From the NCBI RefSeq assembly GCF_014697125.1, contig NZ_JACJRG010000002.1:326863-390862 (forward strand): DNA of 64,000 nucleotides, written 5' to 3'. Below are positions 15,001 through 24,000 of the stretch, piece by piece. The stretch comes from Anabaena minutissima FACHB-250 (GTDB lineage Bacteria > Cyanobacteriota > Cyanobacteriia > Cyanobacteriales > Nostocaceae). Made by a program: the position numbers and the translations under genes. The notes under the pieces were generated by a model. The model was not told the origin of the DNA and ran no database searches. It saw only the letters and a program-made list of their open reading frames with translations. Position 1 is the stretch's first letter. Each line of letters begins with the position of its first letter.

Positions 15001-18000
15001 ATCGCCTCGCTACCCAAGGCTGGGGAGTAGATCACCTTCTGACCAGTCACCAACCCGTGGGGCTTGTCGATCACCAGGCGATCATTTTGGATATCTACTC
15101 TGTCTTCGTTGAATGCCCAGCCATCTACTGTGGCACTAATGGACTTGACTGTGGATTGTTCGGCTTCTAGGCGGGCTTTTTCCGTGGCTAGTTGCGATCG
15201 TAAATCTTGATATAGCTCTTCGCTAAGATTAGTTTGATGCTTGGTTAAATTCAGGTCATCCACTATGGCGTTAGATGCCTGACCCAATGCGCCTGGTGTT
15301 TGGAGAGTGAACAGTTCCATTGAGAACTCACCACCGAAGGCAAGATTACCACCAGCATTCAGGTGGGCTGTACCTTCTACGCGCAATTGATCTTTTTGCT
15401 CCTCGTTGAAGATAATTTCAACAGTATTACCGTCACCCACAGTCACGGTTTCATTCACTGTCTCACCTGTGCGGTTAACGCGCACCGCCAAAGTACCGTC
15501 GATAGTTAATTCTTCTACACCGATTAAGGATGCTGCACCACTAGCCACCATCGCGTAGCTGCTAGTGGTTTGCCCGGTCACCTGGTTGGCTTCGGAGTAG
15601 ACAACTAGACCCAAGTTGCCATTACTCAACTGAATTCCAGATGCGGCATCTGTACCCCCTTCCGCACCGACGAAGGCATTGACGTTGGCGATACCCAGCT
15701 TCAGCTGCGTGTTGGTTATGCCTTCAGTAGTGGTGCTGACTTTCTCAAAGCCAAGTTCCCCGGAGGCTTGAATTACACCTGCAATATCGAGAGTGGCAGC
15801 ACCTGAGACGGTGGTGATATTTGCCGCGTCCTCGAACTTAACGGTGACTTCCCCTTCGGGTGTGTCAATCGTGACATCGACAGGACGACCCATGCGGTTG
15901 ATCGCCACATTCAAACTACCGCTTAAGGACAGGTCTTTGATGCCAATCAATCCAGCACTACCACTACCCATGAGTGCATAAGATTGGGTAGTTTCACTGG
16001 TGCTGCTGTTGTATTGCTGCTCCAGTACCAGACCCAGGCGACCGTCAGTTAATTGCACACCCACAGCAGTGCTGCTGCCGTAGCCGCTACCGACAAAGGC
16101 AGTGGCATCGGCGACTCCTAATAGCAGTTGAGTGTCGGTAAGATTGCCTGTGGTGGTAACAGTCTTTTCCACAGTGATCGCCCCACTCAATACCACAAAG
16201 CTACCTACATCCAGAGTGGCAGTACCCATCAAGCGAGTGACATTATCAGCCGTGTCAATTTGTACCTGGATATCGTCGCCTGGCATAGCAATAGTTTCAT
16301 TAACTACTTTGCCAGTCCGGTTGACTTCTACTGCCACACTACCGCTTAATGTGATATCATTCACACCCACCAAGGCAGCCGTACCAGAGGCTGTCATTGC
16401 ATAGGTTTTACTGTCGGTGTAAACGAGCAAACCCAGATTACCGTCGCTGAGTTGAATGCCTGTGCCGTTAGCTCCCACAAAAGCATTGACATCTCTCGCA
16501 CCCACGCGCAGGACATTAGCGTTGTTCTCAAAGCCGAAATCGCCGGAGAGTTTGGCGAATCCGGCAATATCCAAGTCCAGGCTACCAACAGCACGGGTGA
16601 CGTTGCCTTCATCCGCAGTGTAGGCGATCGCTACGTTACCATCAGCAGTGGCAATGATTTCATCCACAGATGTGCCGGTGCGATTCATCTCTAAGGTGGC
16701 GGTACCACTGAGAGTTAATCCATCTACACCCACAATTGCTGCCGTACCAGAGGCAGTGAGGGCATAACCAGAACTGCTGTAGACTACTAAACCAAGGCTG
16801 GCATCAGTAATTTGTAAACCCGTGTTATTAGCACCCACAAAGGCATCTACATTAGTTGCACCCACGCGCAGAGTGCCGCCATTGTTCTCAAATCCAAAAT
16901 CGCCGGAGAGTTGGGCAAACCCAGCAATGTCCAAGTCCAAATTACCGACGGCACGGGTGACGTTACCTTCATCAGCAGTGTAGGCGATCGCCACGTTACC
17001 ATCGGCAGTGGCGATGGTTTCATTGACTGCTCTACCTGTGCGGTTCAGTTCTAGGGTCGCGCTACCACTCAGAGTCAGATCGTTGATGCCCACCAACGCG
17101 GCATTCCCGGAAGCGGTGAGGGCATAACTAGAACCTGTAACGCCAGTGTAAACCACAAGACCGAGGCTGGCATCACTCACCTCTAGCCCCGTGCCATTTG
17201 CTCCAACGAAGGCATCCACGTTAGTTGCAGCAATCCTCAGGGTGTCTGCATTTTTCTCAAATCCAAAATCACCGGAGAGTTGGGCAAATCCGGCAATGTC
17301 CATCTCCAAGCTACCGACGGCGCGGGTAACGTTGCCTTCATCAGCAGTGTATTCAATAGTCACATCACCATCGGCAGTAGCGATCGCTACATTCACCGCT
17401 TGGCCTGTGCGGTTGACTTCTAGGGTGACATTGCCATTTAAAGTCACGCCATCCACGCCAACCATTGCTGCTGTACCAGTAGCTTCCAGGGCATAGGTTT
17501 GATTAGCAGAGTAGACCACCAAACCGAGGCTGGCATCACTCACCTGTAAACCTGTGCCATTTGCACCCAGGAAGGCGTTGACGTTTGTTGCTCCTATTTT
17601 GAGAACTCCGGCGTTATTCTCAAAACCAAAGTCACCGGAGAGGGCTGCATATCCGGCAATGTCCATCTCCAAGCTACCGACGGCGCGGGTGATGTTGCCT
17701 TCGTCAGCAGTGTATTCAATAGTCACATTGCCGCCCGCAGTGGCGATCGCTTCATTTACCGCTTGGCCTGTGCGGTTCACTTCTAGGGTGGCAGTACCAG
17801 TGAGTGTCAAGCCATCCACGCCAATAATTGCCGCCGTACCGGATGCTGCCAGGGCATAGGTAGAATTAGTGCTGTCGGTGTAGACAACTAGTCCCAGTTC
17901 CGCATCACTGACTTGTAAACCGGTATTATTTGCACCCAGGAAGGCGTTGACGTTCGTTCCAGCAATCCGCAGGTTGTCGCCATTTTTCTCAAATCCAAAA

Positions 18001-21000
18001 TCGCCGGAGAGGGCTGCATATCCGGCAATGTCCATCTCCAAGCTACCAACGGCGCGGCTAACGTTGCCTTCTTCAGCAGTGTAGGCGATCGCTACAGTCC
18101 CACCAGGAGTCGAGATAGTTTCGTCAACTGCCATTCCGGTGCGGTTGACTTCTATAGTTGCGGTGCCGCTCAGGGTCAGCCCGTCTACACCCACTATTGC
18201 TGCTGTACCTGATGCTTCCAGGGCGTAAGTGGAGCCACTGGGGTTGGTGTAAACTACCAGACCCAGGTTGGCATCATTAACTTGCAGCCCTGTACCATTT
18301 GCACCCATAAAGGCATTAACGTTAGACGCGCCAATCAGCAAGGTGTCGGCGGTTCTTTGAATGCCAAAATCACCAGAGAGGGCAACTGCACCAGCAACAT
18401 TCAGGTTTGCCGTGCCTGTGATCACGGTGAAGTCGGCGGGATTATCCATCTGGATCTGGATTTCGCCGCCTGGGGTCGTAATAGTTTCTGCAACGGTTGT
18501 TTGGGTACGGTTGACCTGAATTGCCAGCGTACCTGCAAGAGTCAAGTCTGCAATGCCAACGATCGCTGCCGCACCTTCTCCCACCAGGGCATAGGTCATC
18601 TGGGACTGTTCGGTGTTGAACTTGGTATGGTCAATTGTCTTGTAGAGTGCCAGACCAATATTGGTGTCGGTAATTTTAATCCCAGTTTCGGCATCAGTGC
18701 CATAGCCTGTACCCATAAAGGCGTAGCCGTTGGTAATCCCCGCTAGTAGCTTAGTAGTTTCCAACTGCTGCTCGTCGTAGCGGACAGTAACATCACGGAA
18801 GCTGACGCGGCGACTTGTTGTAATTGTGTCAGAGGTGGCATCAGGGTCGTTATTAGAAGTGGCATCACCAGCAGTCAGGCTCACCGTTACACCCAGATCA
18901 TTGCTGAGTCGCTCAGACAAGGCAACGGCTGCATCCCGTCGCTGCTGGGCGATATGATTATTAGCCAGGAACTCAACCCCAGCCCGGACGAAGCGATGAT
19001 TACCTGCACCACCTGCGGCTGTGAGGTCGATGGGCGTACCATTGGCAGTTGAGGCTAGCTGTAATGCGCCTCCCTGGATGCTGACGACATAGTATTTTTC
19101 ACCATCTACTAGCCCCCCAATGGCTTGTGCGCCACCAGAACTGTATTGCACCATCTCACCAACTTTCAGATCGACTGGTGCAGGCAAAATAATCTTGTCT
19201 CCAGCAATATCAATGCTGATGTGGTTCTGGGGTGTGAAAACACTGCCAGTCTGGACGAAGCGATGATCACCACGTCCGTCGCTGGTGAGATTCACAGCCG
19301 CACCACCCAAGGTGGTGGACAATTGTATTACGGTATTACTGATGCGCTGGACATAGTAGGTATTGCCAGAGGTAAGTCCACCAATAGCCTTCTCACCTGT
19401 ACCGATTTCGTAGCGGACTTGCACGCCATCAGCCAGCCCATGACTAGACTCGATAATCAGTTGGTCTTGCTGCACATCTACTAGGGTCTTGCCGTCATTA
19501 CCAAAATGCCAGGTGGGCATGAAGCGGTAGGATGAACCACCTGAAACTTTGGATACATCTACAAAGTTACCTGCTGCCAGATCCTCCGCGGTTTCTGCTA
19601 ACTGTAGCTTGTTGGCAGAGGTGACTTTGACGTAGTAGGTTTTATCCTCGGTGGGTTCATAGACCTGTGGGTCTGGTGAATAGGTGTCGGCTGTAACTCC
19701 TGACAGAGGAGAACTCGGTGCAGAGTCATTAGGATTCAATTGCAATGCTACTACTTGCCCTGTCTGAAAACCGTGGTTGTAGGTGAGTGTAATTGTGTTG
19801 TTGCTGACAGATTTGAGGGTAGAGGATGCCTGGAAGGTTAGGTGAGAGCGGTCTTTGTTGGCTCGCTCCACTAGTGTCATCATTTGTGCGCCACTGCCAG
19901 GACTGGTTAGATCCAAGGCATTGTTAGCTAAGGCATCACTCTGGGTTTTTGCTAGGCGAATTGTCGTGTCATTGACCTTGATGACATAGAAGGGATGGAC
20001 TTCTGTACTGGTGATCAGTTGGTCAAAAGTGCCACCAACTGGATCTCCATTGATTGGGTCGTAGTATTGAATCTTATCGCCAGTTTGCAGGAAGTGCTTG
20101 CCAGTAAAGGCGATCGTATTAGCGTTGATATCAACACTACTCTGCTCGTTTTGCGTGGGGAAGGTTAATACTGGACGTAATGCGTGGTCACCCAGACTAT
20201 CAGAGGTGATATCCACTACACTGCTACCGACCAACTGCCGCAACCTCACAGAGGTGGGACTCACTACTTGTACTGTGTAATATTTGCCATTTTCTAAACC
20301 GCCAATCGGTCGATTCTGTCCAGCATCGTATTGCACTCGACTGATATTAGTTAGTCCGTGAGGGATGCTAAATAGAATTAAATTCTGCTCAATATCAACT
20401 GCAATGGCATTGGTAGCGGCAAACTCAATCACTGCTTGCAGCTGTTGTACCCCAGTACCAGTGCTTGTCAGATCAATAGCATCCCCACCTGCGGTTGCTG
20501 CCAGTTGTAGAGTCTGCTCATCGACAGCAATCACGAAATATTCTTGACCAGCAACCAAACCAGCAATTGCTGTATCCCCATTACCCGTGACGTAGACTAC
20601 CTTTTGCCCAGTGACGAAACCGTGGGGCTTGTCCATGAGCAGGCGATCGCGCACAATATCTACACGGTCTTCGTTAAATGCCCAACTGTCGATGGTGGCG
20701 TTAATGTTGGTAATTGTATTGTTTTCTGCTTCTAGGGATGCTTTCTCAGCAGCAAGGCTATCCCGCAGTTCTTGATAAAGTGCCTCACTAATATTAGTTT
20801 GATATTTCTCCAGTTTTAGATCATTAACAGTGGCATCGGCAGTCTGATCTACAGCACCAGGAGTTTGCCCGCTAAACAATTCCATCGAGAACTCACCACC
20901 AAAGGCGATCGCTCCTGTAATATTTGCATTAACAGTACCTTCGACTCGTAGTTGATTCTTTTGGTCTTCGCCAAAAACTAGCTCGACGGTGTTGCCATCA

Positions 21001-24000
21001 CCCACAGCAATACTTTCGTTGACTGTCTCACCTGTGCGATTAATCCGGACTGCTAAAGTACCTTCTAGGGTGAGGTCGTCCACACCGATCAACGCTGCTG
21101 CACCACTGGCTTCTAAAGCATAGCTACTAGTATTTGTACTGCTATCGGAGTAAACAACAAGACCTAGTTGACCGCTACTTAATTCAATGCCGGCGGCTGA
21201 TGCCGTACTACCGCCTGCACCAACGAAAGCATCGACATCGGTCATCCCTACCAGTAGTTTGGTGGTGGTGATGCCTTCGCTAGTAGAACTGGTCTTACTC
21301 AAGCCGAACTCACCAGAGACTTGCACTACACCAGCAACATCGAGGAAAGCTGTTCCGGATACGTTAGTGATATCTGCGGCTTCATCGAATTGGACGGCGA
21401 CTTCCCCTTGGGGTGTGGCGATGGTCACATCTACAGCACGACCCATACGGTTAATAGCTACGTTCAAGCTGCCACTGAGGGAGAGGTCATCAACACCGAT
21501 TAAGCCGGCTGCACCACTGCCCATCAAAGCATAGCCTTTAGTGGCACTATCAGTTTCCAGTACCAGTCCCAAATGACCATCGGTTAATTCCACCCCTACG
21601 GCATTAGCACTACCATAGCCAGAACCCACAAAGGCACTGGCATTGGTAATCCCAATCAACAATTGTGTGTTGTCTTTTTTAACTGCCAATGCACCATTGA
21701 GGGATACGAATCCTGCAACATCGAGATTTGCTGTACCACTGATTTGCGTGATATCATCTGCGGTAGCAAATTGGATGGAGATATCCTCACCGGGCATAGC
21801 GATCGCTTCATCAATCACATCCCCGGTGCGGTTGACTTTCAGGTCAATAGTTCCACTGAGAGTAACATCATTAATCCCAACCAGTGCAGCGACACCAGAG
21901 GCAGTGAGAGCATAGTTGGCATTGGTGCGATCTGTGTAGAGAATTAGACCGAGTTGAGCATCACTGACTTGAATTCCAGTACCCTGACCACCAACGAAAG
22001 CATCTACATCGGTTGCGCCAATCCGCAGCGCGGTTGCTGTCTTCTCGACGCCGAAGTCGCCGGATAGTTCTGCAAAGCCATCAATCCCTAGGTCTAAGCG
22101 ACCTGTTGCTCGTGTGACGTTACTTTCTTCAGAGGTGAAGGCAATATTAACCTCACCACCAGGGGTAGTAATAGTTTCATCAACTGCTCCCCCTGTGCGG
22201 TTGACTTCCAAGGCAATTTTGCCGCTCAGGGTCAGACCATCGACTCCTATCAACGCGGCTTCTCCGGCGGCGTTCATGGCGTAAATGGTAGGCTCACTAC
22301 CGTTGCGCTCAATGACCAGACCCAGCTCGCCATCACTGAGTTCTAAGCCCACAGCGTTAGCAGTACCATAGCCATTGCCGACAAATGCGTTGACATCTGT
22401 AGCTCCGATGAGGAGTTTAGTGCGGCTGCTGCTATCTTCGGTAATTACAGTCTTCTCAATAGAAAAATCGCCACTGACTGCTGCAAACCCGGCGATGTTA
22501 ATATTCGCACTACCTTGCAGACGAGGGAAATCCCCTTCTGTGCCATCAAAAGCGATCGCTTTTGTCTCTCCATTCCCTAGATTGAGAGTCTCGTTAACTG
22601 CTCCTCCTGTTCGGTTTAAGGATAGTGCTAGGCTTCCTTCTAGGGTTAAATCGGGAACACCAATCAAGGATGCTGTACCACTGAGATGCAATGCGTAGGC
22701 TGCTGAAGAGGGATCTGCTGTTTGATAAAGCACCATGCCTAAGTCAGCATCCGTCAATGCAACGCCTAGGACGCTATCGGTGTTGTAGCCAGTGCCAACA
22801 AAGGCAGATACATCTGCGGCTGCTAGAGATAGTTTCGTTTCGTTGGCCTCAACGCTGAGTCCACTACCGGCAAGAACAACAGCATTACTCACCCCTAACT
22901 CAAAATTACCCAAGCTGAGACTGGTGCTGTTTTGATTACCTGTAGCGCTGACATTCTCGGCTGATAGAGTCACACCACTAATGCCTTTTGCCCTGGTGCT
23001 ATCTGCACTCAAGCTATAATTGTAGGTTTGGTCAGCATTGAGAATCAGGTTGAGATTGGCATTACTAATTTCTAAACCCACATCATCACTGCTGATTGGG
23101 GTATCAAAGCCATAGCCCACAAATGCCGATAAATTGGTGGCGGCAAAGGTAACATTTTTACCCTCTGCGGTTGTTTGGGCAGTGAAGTTGAGGGTTCCTC
23201 CATTCAGACTGGTGATCCCCCCAACCTCTAGAGCCAAATTTTCTAATACCAGATTGGCGTTGTTTTGATCGCCTGTAGCAGTGACGTTATCCGCAGAAAT
23301 GGTCAGTCCATCCACACCTGCAACTGCCACACTTCCCTGGCTGACAGTGTAGGTGTAGGTTTGGTCATTTTTGATATTAACAACAAAGCTGGCGTTGCTG
23401 ACTGCTAATCCGACATCATCTGTTATATCTTCTGTTTCTGCTCCGTAGCCGACGATCGCGGAAGCATTTGTGGCAGCAAAATAGAGCTGATCGTTTTGTG
23501 AATTATAGGAAAGAGTGCTGCCTCTGAGGCGGGTGACATTGCCAACACCTAGCTGGAAGTTTGTCAACTCAACTGTTGTACCAGCTTGACTACCACTGGC
23601 TGTGATATTTTCTGCAGATAGGGTCAGTCCCGCAATATCTTTCAGTGCCGCTTGCCCTGATAATGAATATGTGTGTGAATCTGCGGTCAGGACTAAATCG
23701 AGGAAAGCATTGGTAAAACTGAAGCCCTGGTCATCACTGGTGTCAGTTGTACTAAGTCCTGTACCAATAAACGAACTCAGATTAGTACCTGTCAGTCTCA
23801 GTGAATTGGAATCATTAGAGGCGATCGTTAACGATCCTTTCAGGATAGAACTACTATCCAATGTCAGATCAATATCACCTAAATTGGAGAGTGCATCATT
23901 AAGCCACTGATCGCGGATTTCTGCAATACTTAGGCTGGTGGAGAGTGTATAGCCATAGTCGTCGTTTAACTCAATAGAATGGGAATCAATTGTTCCAATC

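Noticed and set aside
16181..18380. Regular repeats as a possible CRISPR array
   Set aside because: The period is 360-369 bases, in whole codons of a coding frame, without short unique spacers.
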